Positions 17,616 to 27,776 are shown, numbered from the stretch's first letter. The stretch: 64,000 nucleotides of DNA from Burkholderia sp. Ac-20365 (GCF_017104715.1 NZ_JAAGPI010000002.1:124001-188000); one strand, 5' to 3'. Made by a program: numbers and translations. Notes: generated from the sequence alone by a model not told the origin.

Positions 17616-18659
17616 ATGGCTTACGAAGCAGCTTCAGCACGCTATTCGGACATGCAGTACCGCGTTTGTGGCAAGTCGGGTCTCAAACTGCCGGCGTTGT
17701 CGCTCGGCCTGTGGCACAACTTCGGCGACACCACGCCGATCTCGACGCAGCGTGACATTCTGCGCACGTCGTTCGATCTTGGCATCACGCACTTCGACCT
17801 CGCGAACAACTACGGGCCGCCGTACGGCAGCGCGGAAACCAACTTTGGCCGCATCTTCAAGGATGATTTCAAGCCGTATCGCGACGAGCTGCTGATTTCG
17901 TCGAAGGCTGGCTGGGATATGTGGCCGGGTCCGTACGGCCAGGGTGGCGGCTCGCGCAAGTACATCCTCGCGAGTCTGGATCAGAGCCTGCAGCGCATGG
18001 GGCTCGATTACGTCGACATCTTCTATTCGCATCGCTTCGATGTCGACACGCCGCTCGAAGAGACGGCGGGGGCGCTCGCGAGCGCTGTGCAGCAGGGCAA
18101 GGCGTTGTATATCGGCATTTCGTCGTATTCCGCGCAGAAGACGCGCGAGATGGCGAAGCTGCTTGCTGAATACAAGGTGCCCTTGTTGATCCATCAGCCG
18201 GCGTACAACATGCTGAACCGCTGGATTGAGGAGGAATTGCTTGGCGCGCTGGAAGAAACCGGTTCGGGCGCGATTGCGTTTACGCCTTTGGCGCAGGGTC
18301 TGTTGACGGGTAAGTATCTGAATGGTGTGCCGCAGGATGCTCGCGTGAATAAGGCTGGCGGCGGCTCGTTGAAGCAGGAGCATCTGAGCGAGCAGAACAT
18401 CGAGCGCGTGCGCAAGCTCAATGACATCGCGCAGCGACGCGGGCAGAGTCTTGCGCAGATGGCGCTGGCCTGGACGCTGCGCGATTCGCGTGTGACGTCG
18501 GCGTTGATCGGCGCTAGCAAGGCTGATCAGGTTCGGGAGAATGTCGCAGCGCTGAAGAATCTGTCGTTCACGGCGGAGGAACTGGCGGAGATCGATCGGT
18601 ATGCCACTGAGGGTAGTGTGAATCTTTGGGAGAAGCCTTCGACGGATCAGCATATCTGA
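17616..18659 (+). CDS. Aldo-keto reductase, L-glyceraldehyde 3-phosphate reductase type
   Basis: A 347-residue AKR resembling E. coli YghZ. The catalytic tetrad is Asp61, Tyr66, Lys97 and His139 (FDLANNYGPPYGS, LISSKAG, FYSHRFD). The C-terminal cofactor-binding segment is SALIGASKADQVRENV. YghZ-type enzymes reduce L-glyceraldehyde 3-phosphate and methylglyoxal with NADPH. I start at MAYEAASARYSDMQYRVCG with GAGGA upstream; the longer frame adds 50 residues without family match. A LacI-type palindrome upstream suggests sugar-responsive control. Confidence 0.9.
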   Translation: MAYEAASARYSDMQYRVCGKSGLKLPALSLGLWHNFGDTTPISTQRDILRTSFDLGITHFDLANNYGPPYGSAETNFGRIFKDDFKPYRDELLISSKAGWDMWPGPYGQGGGSRKYILASLDQSLQRMGLDYVDIFYSHRFDVDTPLEETAGALASAVQQGKALYIGISSYSAQKTREMAKLLAEYKVPLLIHQPAYNMLNRWIEEELLGALEETGSGAIAFTPLAQGLLTGKYLNGVPQDARVNKAGGGSLKQEHLSEQNIERVRKLNDIAQRRGQSLAQMALAWTLRDSRVTSALIGASKADQVRENVAALKNLSFTAEELAEIDRYATEGSVNLWEKPSTDQHI

Positions 18660-18747
18660 AGGGTTGAGCAGGGGGCTCAGGGTTTGGGGGCGGTGTTTCT
18701 GCGTTTTGGGTTGTCTTGCGACGCTGGTTTGGTTTTTCTGGGCTTTT

Positions 18748-19402
18748 CGCTGGCATCCGCGTTTCGTCTTGCCTGGTTCAGGCGTTGCCCCTGTGCGGGG
18801 CGGCACTTACTTTCTTTGCCGCCGCAAAGAAAGTAAGCAAAGAAAGCGGGCTAACACCGCCCGTTCTTGACCTCCGCCTGAGGGCCCCCAGCGGGTCCTC
18901 TCCTTCACACGGCAACTTCGCAGTCCCCGCCCGTTGCCGGCGCCCTTAACGCGCGCCTCACCCACTTCAAACACCCGAAACGCAGCCAGCGGCAGCGAAT
19001 GGTTAATGCCGCCCAGGCAGCAAACTGTGTGTCGGTCGTAGGGCTGCACGCGTCAGCGCTCCTACGACACCGATCCCGCTTTTCTGTCCGGAGTGAAGCG
19101 CATAAGCCGCAAAAGCCTACACACAGTTTGCCGCTTTGGAACGCGAGCGATTTGATCGCGCATGTGGCGACGCGGGCGTGTGAAGCGGGTGAGGCGCTCA
19201 ATAAGAGCGTTGGCAGCGGGCATCGAGAAGAGCGATGCCGCGAACAGGACGGGGCCGTTGGGGGCCCGTGGGCAGGAAGAAGAGTTGGCGGTGTTCAGCG
19301 GCTTTCTTTTGCCTACTTTTCTTTGCCGCGGCAAAGAAAAGTAGGTGCCGCCCCGCACAGGGGCGACGCGTGAAGCACGAAGGCAAATCGCGGATGCCAG
19401 CG
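18748..19402. repeat. Nested inverted-repeat element, copy A (655 bp)
   Basis: It begins with CGCTGGCATCCGCG (18748-18761) and ends with its exact reverse complement (19389-19402). The left arm holds a 14-bp hairpin (18806-18819 with 18824-18837); the right arm holds a perfect 34-bp palindrome (19312-19345). Both arms carry matching blocks: GCCCCTGTGCGGGGC, the ACACCGCC region and CCTCACCC/GGGTGAGG. The inner stem pairs GCAAACTGTGTGT (from 19020) with ACACACAGTTTGC (19120-19131). Copies B and C share the whole plan. Short open frames inside are by-products of the repeat. It fills the gap between the convergent aldo-keto reductase and the small membrane protein gene. Confidence 0.9.
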
Positions 19403-19470
19403 CAAAGCCCGAAAGCGTGAAGTCACATCGCAGACGCCAGCGCAAAGCAAAAAAAACGAAAAACCAAAAC

Positions 19471-19653
19471 CTACACCAACGCAGGCAACCCCTCCACCAA
19501 CGCGACCGCAAACACAACTCCTAGCAGCGCCCCTAACACGCGCAACGTGTTATGCCTGAATTCAGTCTTACAGGGCAGCGCCCCAAGAAACAGCGCTCCC
19601 GCCAACGCCATCGGAATGACGAGAATGAAATCACCGATCGTGAAGTAGTGCAT
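19471..19653 (-). CDS. Small two-helix membrane protein, unknown function
   Basis: A 60-residue protein, MHYFTIGDFILVIPMALAGA onward, with two hydrophobic segments (residues about 8-26 and 38-56) joined by the short loop PCKTEFRHNTLR. An excellent AAGGAGA site precedes the ATG at 19653. No family is recognised. The 278 bases upstream (19654-19931) show no other gene. Confidence 0.65.
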   Translation of the reverse strand: MHYFTIGDFILVIPMALAGALFLGALPCKTEFRHNTLRVLGALLGVVFAVALVEGLPALV

Positions 19654-19931
19654 GCCTGTCTCCTTTATGTACTCGTGGACGCGACTGCATGCGGCGCGCC
19701 TGATACCAGTATAGGAGACGCTATCGATACTTTTCGTGGGCTACAGCGCACGCGCGCTTCTGTCCCTCATCGCGCAGAGCAAGGCAGGACAAGGCTTTGC
19801 GCGCCGCGCACGACGACGAGCTAGATTCGGCGCTACGCCAACGCGCGCTTACATCGACCTTTCCGAATATGCGTTCTGTCGGTCGAACCATCGGCGCGTG
19901 CCGCATTCATTCCAGGGATAACGCGTAACCT

Positions 19932-21203
19932 CTACGCCGCAGCAACCCGCTCGCGAGCGCACAGCCGCGCCGACGCAAGTATGCCGATCAGCAGCAATCC
20001 ACCGACGAGCGCCGCGACACCCGTCCACGAATACGCCGCCCACACCCGCCCGCCATACGAGCCGACGATGCTCGAGCCAAGGTAATACGCGAGCAGATAC
20101 AGCGCGGCCGCCTGGCCTTTCGCTTCCTTCGCCATACGACCGACCCAGCCGCTCGCAACCGCGTGCCCGGCGAAAAAGCCAAACGTCACGCATGCGATGC
20201 CGCACGCGATCAGCGCAAGCGACTGCGTCGTCGTCAACAGCAAGCCGCACAGCATGATGACGATGCTGCCGATCAGCACGCGCCCGCGCCCAAACGTGTC
20301 AGCCATGCGCCCCGACCACGGCGACGCGACCACGCCCGTCAGATATACGACGAAAATCCCGCCGATCGCCGTCTGGCTCAACCCGAACGGCGGCGCGAGC
20401 AGCCGGTAGCCGATGTAGTTGTACAGCGTAACGAAGCTGCCCATCAGCACGAAACCCATCAGGAACAGCAGCGGCAGGCCGGGCCTTCGCAGATGCTTCA
20501 GCAACGCAGAACGGTGATGCGAGAAACCCAACCCGCGGCGCGGCACGAAGTGACGCGAAGGCGGCAGCAGCGAGCGGAATGCGAGCATCGACAGAATGCC
20601 GAGCACGCCGATCGTGCCGATCGCCACACGCCAGGAAAACAGGTCCGCAACCACGCCCGTGATTACGCGTCCCGCCATACCGCCGATCGCCGTGCCGCCC
20701 ACGTAAAGGCCCATCGCGAGGCCGAGGCCGTCGGGATGCACTTCCTCGGCGAGATACGCCATCGCGACGGCGGGCACGCCACCGAGCGCCAATCCTTCGA
20801 GCGCGCGCAGCAACAGCAGCGCGTGCCATTGCGGCGTGAACGCGACCGCGAGCGTCAAGAGCGACGAAGCAGTCAGCGACGCCGTCATCAACCGATGCCG
20901 GCTCCACGCTTCCGACACGAAGCCCGCGATGAACACGGCGAGCGCGAGCGCTGCCGTCGTCAGCGAGAGCGACAGGCTGCTTTGCGCGGGGCTGACGTCG
21001 AACGAAGCGGAGAACGCAGGCAATAGCGGCTGCACGCAGTAGAGCAGCGAGAAGGTCGCGTAGCCCGCAAACAGCAGCGCGAGACTCGCGCGCCAGTAAG
21101 CACGCGTGCCCCGCTCGAGATACGGCGGGACGGAAGGTGAGGAAGAAGAGGATCCAGCAAAAGAAGAATCAGCGGGCCGACTCGGGTCCGACGATGCGGT
21201 CAC
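19932..21203 (-). CDS. MFS transporter (DHA1/YnfM-like exporter)
   Basis: A 423-residue major facilitator protein with about 12 hydrophobic segments. The Ser-rich N-terminal tail precedes TM1 (ALLFAGYATFSLLYCVQPLLPAF), a pattern of the YnfM-like arabinose/drug exporter group. Motif A-like loops SEAWSRHRLM and GRMADTFGRGRV are present. The start is GTG at 21203 with GGGAG eight bases upstream. Substrate unknown. It ends 139 bases upstream of the RND outer-membrane gene in reading order, as a separate unit. Confidence 0.85.
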   Translation of the reverse strand: MTASSDPSRPADSSFAGSSSSSPSVPPYLERGTRAYWRASLALLFAGYATFSLLYCVQPLLPAFSASFDVSPAQSSLSLSLTTAALALAVFIAGFVSEAWSRHRLMTASLTASSLLTLAVAFTPQWHALLLLRALEGLALGGVPAVAMAYLAEEVHPDGLGLAMGLYVGGTAIGGMAGRVITGVVADLFSWRVAIGTIGVLGILSMLAFRSLLPPSRHFVPRRGLGFSHHRSALLKHLRRPGLPLLFLMGFVLMGSFVTLYNYIGYRLLAPPFGLSQTAIGGIFVVYLTGVVASPWSGRMADTFGRGRVLIGSIVIMLCGLLLTTTQSLALIACGIACVTFGFFAGHAVASGWVGRMAKEAKGQAAALYLLAYYLGSSIVGSYGGRVWAAYSWTGVAALVGGLLLIGILASARLCARERVAAA

Positions 21204-21341
21204 AACAAAACTCCCGGAAACGATGACAGAGGTGATGACAGAAGCAAGCAGCGCGCGGTATAGGCGCGCGAAGGGTCAACGATACGCCGATTGCGCGTAC
21301 CACGTCGTCGAATCCGGCAGCTAGCGACGCGCCAACGCGCG

Positions 21342-22847
21342 TTAGCCGCGCGAAGCGCCGGGCGCGCTCGCGGGCTGAACGGCTTCGTCGGGATGCGTGA
21401 GCTGTTCGTCGGTCGGCAATGACGTGGTGTCCCAGCCGCCGCCGAGCGCCTTGACCAGCGCGACGCTCGCGGCCATCCGGCGGCGCGCGATCGACACGGC
21501 TTCGCGCTCGTTGGTGAGCGCCGTCGTCTGCGCGACGACGACGTCCAGATACGTGATCGCGCCGTTCTTGTAGCGGTTCGACACGATAGCGAGCGAACGC
21601 TGCGCAGCCGACACCGCGTCGTCCTGCGCCTGCGCTTCCTGTTCGAGCACGCGCAACGCGGCGATGTTGTCTTCCACCTGGCCGAACGCCGTCAGCACCG
21701 TCTGCCGATACTGCGCGACGCCTTCGTCGTAGTTCGCCTGCGCTTCGGCCTTTTGCGCGGCGCGCCCGCCGAAGTCGAGCAGCGTGCCCGCGATCGACGG
21801 TCCCAGCGACCAGAATCGCGCGGGCGCGAGCAGCCAGTCGCTGAAGTTGGTGGCTTCCAGCCCGCCCGTCGCCGAGAGGATCAGATTCGGAAAATACGCG
21901 GCCGTCGCGACGCCGATCTGCGCGTTCAGATTGACCACATGCCGCTCGGCGGACGCGATGTCCGGCCGCCGTTCGAGCAAGCTCGACGGCACGCCCACGG
22001 GCGCGATCACCGGCACGGCGACGAGCGGCGCGACGGGCAGCGAGAACGTCGACGGCGTCTGGCCGATCAGGATCGCGATCGCGTGCTCGAGCTGTGCGCG
22101 CTGCACGCCGAGATCGATCGATTGCGCCTGCGTCGTGCGCAATTGCGTTTGCGCCTGGGCAACGTCGGCATCGGTGGCAATGCCGCCCTTGTAGCGGTTC
22201 TGCGTGAGTTCGACGGCTTCCTTGTAGGCGGTGATCGTGTCGTTGAGCAGTTGCTGCTCGCGATCGATACCGCGCAGTTCGAAATAGTCCGTCGCGAGTT
22301 CGGCCTGCATCGACAGCAATGCGCTTTGCGCATCGGCGGCGCTTGCCTGTGCGTTCGCACGCGCGCCTTCTACGCTGCGCGACACGCGACCCCACAGGTC
22401 AGGTTCCCACGTCGCGTCGGCGCCGACGATCCAGTCATCGAGCGTCTTGCCCGCCGTCGACTTGAACTTCACGTTTTCCGACGAGCGAGCGCGCGAGTAG
22501 CCGCCGTTCGCCGTGACCACCGGGAAAAACTGCGAGCGGAACTGCGCGACCTGCGAGCGCGCCGCGCGAAAGCGCGCCTGCGCCGCCGCCACGTTCTGGT
22601 TCGCGCTGGCAACCTGCTGTTCGAGCGCGTTCAGCGCGGGGTCGTTGTAGACCTCCCACCAGGCGCTGCGGATGTGCGCGTCGGCGGGTTCGGCTGTTTT
22701 CCAGCCGCTGCCATCGAGTTCCTTGTAGGTCGCAGCCGTCACCGCGTCGGGCCGCTTGTAGTCGGGACCGACGGTGCACGCAGCGAGCACGCTCGCGCCC
22801 GCAAGCGCGAGAACAATCGAACGAAAACGCGTGCGTTGCGTGTTCAC
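21342..22847 (-). CDS. RND efflux outer-membrane lipoprotein (OprM/NodT family)
   Basis: A 501-residue outer-membrane channel protein. The signal peptide ends in lipobox VLAAC, followed by TVGPDYKRPDA, the usual NodT-family opening. Two repeats of the coiled-coil barrel follow (ELRGIDREQQLLNDTI and the FGQVEDNIAALRVLEQEAQ block). The start is GTG at 22847, which overlaps the stop of the upstream adaptor gene (GTGA), so translation is coupled. It forms the third component of the efflux operon. Confidence 0.92.
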   Translation of the reverse strand: MNTQRTRFRSIVLALAGASVLAACTVGPDYKRPDAVTAATYKELDGSGWKTAEPADAHIRSAWWEVYNDPALNALEQQVASANQNVAAAQARFRAARSQVAQFRSQFFPVVTANGGYSRARSSENVKFKSTAGKTLDDWIVGADATWEPDLWGRVSRSVEGARANAQASAADAQSALLSMQAELATDYFELRGIDREQQLLNDTITAYKEAVELTQNRYKGGIATDADVAQAQTQLRTTQAQSIDLGVQRAQLEHAIAILIGQTPSTFSLPVAPLVAVPVIAPVGVPSSLLERRPDIASAERHVVNLNAQIGVATAAYFPNLILSATGGLEATNFSDWLLAPARFWSLGPSIAGTLLDFGGRAAQKAEAQANYDEGVAQYRQTVLTAFGQVEDNIAALRVLEQEAQAQDDAVSAAQRSLAIVSNRYKNGAITYLDVVVAQTTALTNEREAVSIARRRMAASVALVKALGGGWDTTSLPTDEQLTHPDEAVQPASAPGASRG

Positions 22848-24109
22848 TCTGGTGCCTTTGCCGTCTGTTCGCCTTGCGGCGCAGCCGCGCTGGTCGCACC
22901 CGACGCACCCGCAGCCTTGCCCGCCTTCGGATGCACGATGCGCACCGCCGCGCCATCGACGATCGAATCCTGCGGATTCAGTATTACCTGCTCGTCGCCC
23001 GTCAGACCGGAAGCGATGGCAACGCGCGTGCCGTAATCGGTGCCGAGCGCGACCTTGACGAGCTTCACGCGCTGCTGCGCGTCGACGGTGGCGACCTTCA
23101 CGCCATCGGGACGGAACAGGAACGCGTTGCCGGGCAGCGTGAACGGCGCCGCGACCTGCGACTTCAACGCGAAATGCACCTGCGCATACGCGCCCGGCAG
23201 CAGATCGCCATTGCGATTGTCGACATCTACTTCGACGAGCATGGTGCGCTGCTGCGGATCGACGGCACCCGACGTGCGCGCGACCGTGCCCGGATAGTGC
23301 TTCGCCGGCGATTCGGTCAGCGTCAGAAACGCCGTCTGCTGCGCCTTCACTTCCTGCGCGTAAGCCTGCGGCACGTTCACGTACACACGCAACCGGTCGG
23401 CCTGCGCGACATGGAACAGTTCCTTCGCGGGACCGCCCGAACTGCCCGCGTCGATCAGCGCGCCGACATCGACATTGCGCGCGGTCACGATGCCGTCGAA
23501 CGGTGCGTAGACCTTCTGGAACGACTGCATCTTTTCGAGTCGCGCGACGTTGAAGCGCGCGGCGTCGAGCGTGCCTTTCTTTGCGAGCATGTCGCCGACC
23601 TTTTCGTCGGTTTCCTGCTTCGACACCGAATTGCTGCGAAGCATTTCCGACCAGCGGTCGGCGGTGCTTTTCGCAAGCGTGTAGTTCGCCTGCGCGTTGT
23701 CGAGATCCGCGCGCGCGGCCTTCAGCTGATCGTCGACTTCGGGCGTATCGATTTCGGCGAGCAGTTGCCCCGCCTTCACGTGCGCGCCGATATCCGCGTA
23801 CCACTTCTTCACGTAGCCGTTGGTGCGCGAGTAGATCGGCGTATCGAGAAACGCCTGCACGTTGCCGGGCAGCACGAGATCGAGCGTTGCGGTGGATTTC
23901 TGCGGCTTGACGACTTCGACCGCGAGTTGCGCGGCATGCTCGGCTTCGCGTTCCAGCGCGGCGTGCGCGTCGTGACGCGACCAGATGCCCTGCGCGGCGA
24001 GCGCGAGCACGACGACCGCCGCGGCGACCACGATCCAGCGCGAACGTTTCGATGAGCTGCGCGGGCCTTCCCCGTGCGGCGCGGACTCATCAGGACGGTT
24101 GCCTTCCAT
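22844..24109 (-). CDS. RND efflux periplasmic adaptor (HlyD/MFP family)
   Basis: A 421-residue membrane-fusion protein. A single N-terminal membrane anchor (WIVVAAAVVVLALAAQGIW) is followed by the split lipoyl/barrel-sandwich motifs (GYVKKWYADIGAHVKAGQLLAEIDTPEVDDQL and APFDGIVTARNVDVGALID) around an alpha-hairpin. It links the inner-membrane pump to the outer-membrane channel. I choose MEGNRPDES at 24109 with GGAG upstream. The tail is Ala/Gly-rich. It lies 51 bases after the pump gene. Confidence 0.92.
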   Translation of the reverse strand: MEGNRPDESAPHGEGPRSSSKRSRWIVVAAAVVVLALAAQGIWSRHDAHAALEREAEHAAQLAVEVVKPQKSTATLDLVLPGNVQAFLDTPIYSRTNGYVKKWYADIGAHVKAGQLLAEIDTPEVDDQLKAARADLDNAQANYTLAKSTADRWSEMLRSNSVSKQETDEKVGDMLAKKGTLDAARFNVARLEKMQSFQKVYAPFDGIVTARNVDVGALIDAGSSGGPAKELFHVAQADRLRVYVNVPQAYAQEVKAQQTAFLTLTESPAKHYPGTVARTSGAVDPQQRTMLVEVDVDNRNGDLLPGAYAQVHFALKSQVAAPFTLPGNAFLFRPDGVKVATVDAQQRVKLVKVALGTDYGTRVAIASGLTGDEQVILNPQDSIVDGAAVRIVHPKAGKAAGASGATSAAAPQGEQTAKAPE

Positions 24110-24160
24110 CTGCACTCCAGAGACTGTGCTTGCGCATCGTTGTTATGAATGTCGGCCGCA

Positions 24161-27100
24161 TCAATGCGGTTTGTGGACGACATGCGCGGCGGCGCGTGCA
24201 CGCCGCTCCGACAGCCGTCGATAGATCATCGAAAACACCACGGGCACGAACACCAGCGTCGCAATCGTGCCGACCGTCAGACCGCCGATCACCGCGCGCC
24301 CGAGTGGCGCATTCTGCTCGCCGCCTTCGCCGAGGCCAATCGCCATCGGCACCATGCCGATCACCATCGCGAGCGCCGTCATCAGCACGGGACGAAAGCG
24401 CGTGAAGCCCGCTTCGATTGCCGCGCGCGTCGCGTCTCCATGTTCGAGCAACTGCTCGCGCGCAAAGCTGACCACCAGAATCGAGTTCGCCGTCGCGATA
24501 CCGATACACATGATGGCACCCGTCAGCGCCGGAATCGACAGCGTGGTGTGCGTGAGGAACAGCATCCACACGATGCCCGCCAGCGCGCCGGGCAGCGCCG
24601 TGATGATGATGAACGGATCGAGCCACGACTGGAAGTTCACGACGATCAGCAGATAAACCAGCACGATCGCAAAGACGAGGCCCGCGAACAGGCCGGAGAA
24701 CGAATCGTTCATCGTCTGCACCTGGCCGCGCAGTTCGATCGACGAGCCCTTCGGCAATTGCGCTTTGGTATCCGCGATGATCTTCTGGATGTCGTCGGAG
24801 ACGGCGCCGAGATCGCGGCCGTCTGCGGTGCCGTAGATATCGATCGTGGTTTGCGCGTTGTAGTGCGTGAGCACGGCGTTGCCCGCTTCGCGCCGCATCG
24901 TGGAGAGCGCGCCGAGAATGTTCGTGTGGCCGTTCGCGTTCAGCGGAATGTTCGCGAGCGATTGCAACGAATCGATCGTGTATTGCGGCGCTTCCGTGAT
25001 CACGTTGTAACTGACGCCGTTGCGCGGGTTCAGCCAGAACGTCGGCGTCGTCTGCTGGCTGCCGGAGAGCGTGATCAGCAGATTGCTCGCGACGTCGCGC
25101 TGCGTGAAGCCCGCCTGCTGCGCGCGCGTGCGGTCGACGTCGACGAAGATGCGCGGCAAATCAGACGGTTGCTGGATGCGGGCGTCGGCGAAACCGGGAA
25201 TCGCGCGCAGCTTGTCGAGCAGCATCGCGGCAAATGCGCGATTGCCCTGCACGTCGCGCCCGACGATCTGCACGTCGATCGGCGACGGCATGCCGAAATT
25301 CAGCGTCTGACTGACGATATCCGCGGGCAGGAAAGCGAACTGTACGCCGGGGAATTCGTCGGTGAGCGTGCGGCGCAGCTTGCGCACGTATTCTTCCGTC
25401 GGCCGATGATCCGGGTTCAGGCTGATCAGGATATCGGCGTCCGACGTGCCGATGGTGCCCGTCGCGCTATACGACAGGTTGATGCCCGACACCGGCAAGC
25501 CGATGTTGTCGATGATCGAATGCAGTTCGTCGCGCGGAATCAGTTCGCGGATGCGCGCATCGACGCGATCGGTGACGACGGCGGTTTCCTCGACGCGCAT
25601 GCCCGTTTTCGCGCGCAGATGCAGCGCGATCGTGCCGGCATCGACGGAAGGGAAGAAGTCGCGGCCGAGGAACGGCATCAGCAGCAGCGACAGCAGGCAG
25701 CACACGAGAAAGCCCGTGACGAACATGCCTGGCCGCGCGACACGCGCCACCAGAAACGCGTGATAGCGCCCGCGCACGTTCTCGAAGCCTCGCTCGAACG
25801 CGAGGTGCATCCGCATGAACGGATTGCGCGTCGGTTCGGCGTGATGTTGGTCGGCAGCGCGGTGATGATGGCGCAGCAGATACTTCGCGAGCGTCGGCAC
25901 CAGCGTCCGCGAGAAGAAGTACGACGCCAGCATCGCGAACACGACGGCTTCGGCAAGCGGGATGAACAGATAGTGCGCGACGCCCGTGAGCAGGAACATC
26001 GGCACGAAGACGATGCAGATCGACAGCGTCGACACCAGCGTTGGAATCGCGATCTGATGCGCGCCGTCCAGAATGGCCTGTTCGAGATTCTTGCCCTGCT
26101 CTAACTGATGACTGATGTTTTCGATTGCGACGGTCGCGTCGTCGACGAGAATACCGACGGCTAGCGCCAGCCCGCCTAGCGTCATGATGTTGATCGTTTC
26201 GCCGAGCGCGGACAGCGCGATGATCGACGTGATCATCGACAGCGGAATCGACACGGCGATGATCAGCGTCGCGCGCCAGTTGCCGAGGAACAGCAGAATC
26301 ATCAGGCCTGTCAGGCACGCGGCAATCAGCGCCTCGCGCAGCACACCTTGCACGGAAGCACGCACGAACAGCGACTGGTCCGCGACAGGATCGATGTTTA
26401 GCGACTCCGGCACCAGATTGCGCAGCGTCGGCATCATCGTCTTGATGCGATCGACGATTTCGAGCGTCGACGTGTTGCCGCTTTTGTTGATGGTCAGGAG
26501 CGACGCGCGCTGGCCGTCCACGCGCACGATGTTGGTCTGCGGCTGAAAACCGTCGCGTACATGCGCGACGTCGCGAATATAGATCGTGCCGTTCGGTCCC
26601 GATTTGATGGGGATATTGTTCAGGCCTGCGAGCGAATCGGGGCTCGCATTCATCTGCACCGAGTATTCCGTCGAGCCGATTTTCGCTGTGCCCGTTGGCA
26701 CGATCAGGTTTTGCGCGGTGATCGAATTGACCACGTCCATCGGCGACAGATTGCGCTCCTGCAGCTTGCGCGAATCGATATCGACCATGATCTGCCGCTG
26801 CTTGCCGCCATACGGCAATGGCGCGGATGCGCCCGGCACGGTCGCGAGCTGCGTCTTCAGGAAGTTGTTACCGTAGTCGAACAGTTCCTGTTCCGTGAGC
26901 GAAGGCGACGACAGCGACAGCCGCAGGATAGGCACGGTCGATGCGTTGTAGCGCAAGATGTTCGGCGGCGTGATGCCAGGCGGCAGCGAGCGCAACTGCG
27001 TTTGCGACAATGCCGTGACTTGTGCGAGCGCTTCGTTGATGTTCGCGTGCGGCTGAAAGAAGATCTTGACGACGGCGATGCCGTTCAGCGAAGTCGATTC

Positions 27101-27343
27101 GACGTGCTCGATATCGTTCACCGCCACCGACAGCCCGCGCTCGTAGTTGAGCACGATGCGCTTTTCCATCTCGTCGGCGGGCAGGCCGTTGTACGTCCAG
27201 ATCACCGACAGCACCGGAATGTCGATGTTCGGAAAGATATCCGTAGGCGTGCGCAGAATCGTCAGCGGACCGATGATCAGCAGCAGCAGCGCAAGTACGA
27301 CAAACGTATAAGGGCGCCGCAGCGCGAGGCGAACGATCCACAT
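24161..27343 (-). CDS. RND multidrug/solvent efflux pump, inner-membrane permease
   Basis: A 1060-residue HAE1-family proton-driven pump. TM1 (YTFVVLALLLLIIGPLTILRTP) is followed by the PTDIFPNIDIPVLSVIW opening, and the TM4 motif GLALAVGILVDDATVAIENI contains the proton-relay aspartates. Two large periplasmic loops and the late GAIMCIGIATANSILVVSFA segment complete the duplicated fold. It heads the pump-adaptor-channel operon read leftward from 27343. A His-rich stretch (RHHHRAADQHH) lies in the central cytoplasmic loop. Substrates are unknown; no local regulator gene is next to the operon. Confidence 0.93.
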   Translation of the reverse strand: MWIVRLALRRPYTFVVLALLLLIIGPLTILRTPTDIFPNIDIPVLSVIWTYNGLPADEMEKRIVLNYERGLSVAVNDIEHVESTSLNGIAVVKIFFQPHANINEALAQVTALSQTQLRSLPPGITPPNILRYNASTVPILRLSLSSPSLTEQELFDYGNNFLKTQLATVPGASAPLPYGGKQRQIMVDIDSRKLQERNLSPMDVVNSITAQNLIVPTGTAKIGSTEYSVQMNASPDSLAGLNNIPIKSGPNGTIYIRDVAHVRDGFQPQTNIVRVDGQRASLLTINKSGNTSTLEIVDRIKTMMPTLRNLVPESLNIDPVADQSLFVRASVQGVLREALIAACLTGLMILLFLGNWRATLIIAVSIPLSMITSIIALSALGETINIMTLGGLALAVGILVDDATVAIENISHQLEQGKNLEQAILDGAHQIAIPTLVSTLSICIVFVPMFLLTGVAHYLFIPLAEAVVFAMLASYFFSRTLVPTLAKYLLRHHHRAADQHHAEPTRNPFMRMHLAFERGFENVRGRYHAFLVARVARPGMFVTGFLVCCLLSLLLMPFLGRDFFPSVDAGTIALHLRAKTGMRVEETAVVTDRVDARIRELIPRDELHSIIDNIGLPVSGINLSYSATGTIGTSDADILISLNPDHRPTEEYVRKLRRTLTDEFPGVQFAFLPADIVSQTLNFGMPSPIDVQIVGRDVQGNRAFAAMLLDKLRAIPGFADARIQQPSDLPRIFVDVDRTRAQQAGFTQRDVASNLLITLSGSQQTTPTFWLNPRNGVSYNVITEAPQYTIDSLQSLANIPLNANGHTNILGALSTMRREAGNAVLTHYNAQTTIDIYGTADGRDLGAVSDDIQKIIADTKAQLPKGSSIELRGQVQTMNDSFSGLFAGLVFAIVLVYLLIVVNFQSWLDPFIIITALPGALAGIVWMLFLTHTTLSIPALTGAIMCIGIATANSILVVSFAREQLLEHGDATRAAIEAGFTRFRPVLMTALAMVIGMVPMAIGLGEGGEQNAPLGRAVIGGLTVGTIATLVFVPVVFSMIYRRLSERRARAAAHVVHKPH

Positions 27344-27776
27344 GTGAACAGGGCGGTCCGGTGAGGGCGGAGGCGGCTGCTTCTGGCGGCAGCGATTGTG
27401 TGCGACGACGGCCCGGCCGGGCGGGCATGCGCGACAGGAATATAACGCGTATCGTAGCTTACATCGACATTTTTGAGACTAGCTCGCGGTCCGGTTTATG
27501 ATGACCCTGTTACGGGCGGTTACAGTCAGGGTTTCGTAAGTCGAAATGACGGGGCGCACGCCTCACAGCGACTTACTTTTTACTTTGCCAAATAGCCCAA
27601 ACGGGCAACAATGGGGCTCAAGGGGCTTCGCATCAGAGTGCCCGATGCGAGCCGACGTTGGCCCAAGGTTTGGATTCAGGTGCGCCCGCAACCAATTGTT
27701 CGTTGCGGCGTTTTTATCAGCACATTGACCGGCGCAGTCCCAAACAAGCCGGCAATTGGGAGAACGGGGAAACATC
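27344..27776. other. 433-base divergent promoter region of the RND operon
   Basis: The gap lies between the leftward efflux operon and a rightward small gene, so it should contain both promoters. A moderately AT-rich patch (27436-27500) sits on the RND side. No operator palindrome or coding sequence was recognised. Confidence 0.45.

Noticed and set aside
18664..18870. Short open frames reading GGTYF... in each repeat copy
   Set aside because: They recur because the repeats recur. They have no ribosome-binding sites and run in both directions through the palindromes.
19849..19865. Shared CTTACATCGAC near 19850 and 27457, a possible operator of the two efflux loci
   Set aside because: An 11-base match between two sites in 64 kb is expected by chance, and the first site is not upstream of the MFS gene.
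24149..26104. 651-residue plus-strand frame opposite the RND pump gene
   Set aside because: It is antisense to a strongly conserved pump protein and has His/Arg/Asp-rich filler composition.
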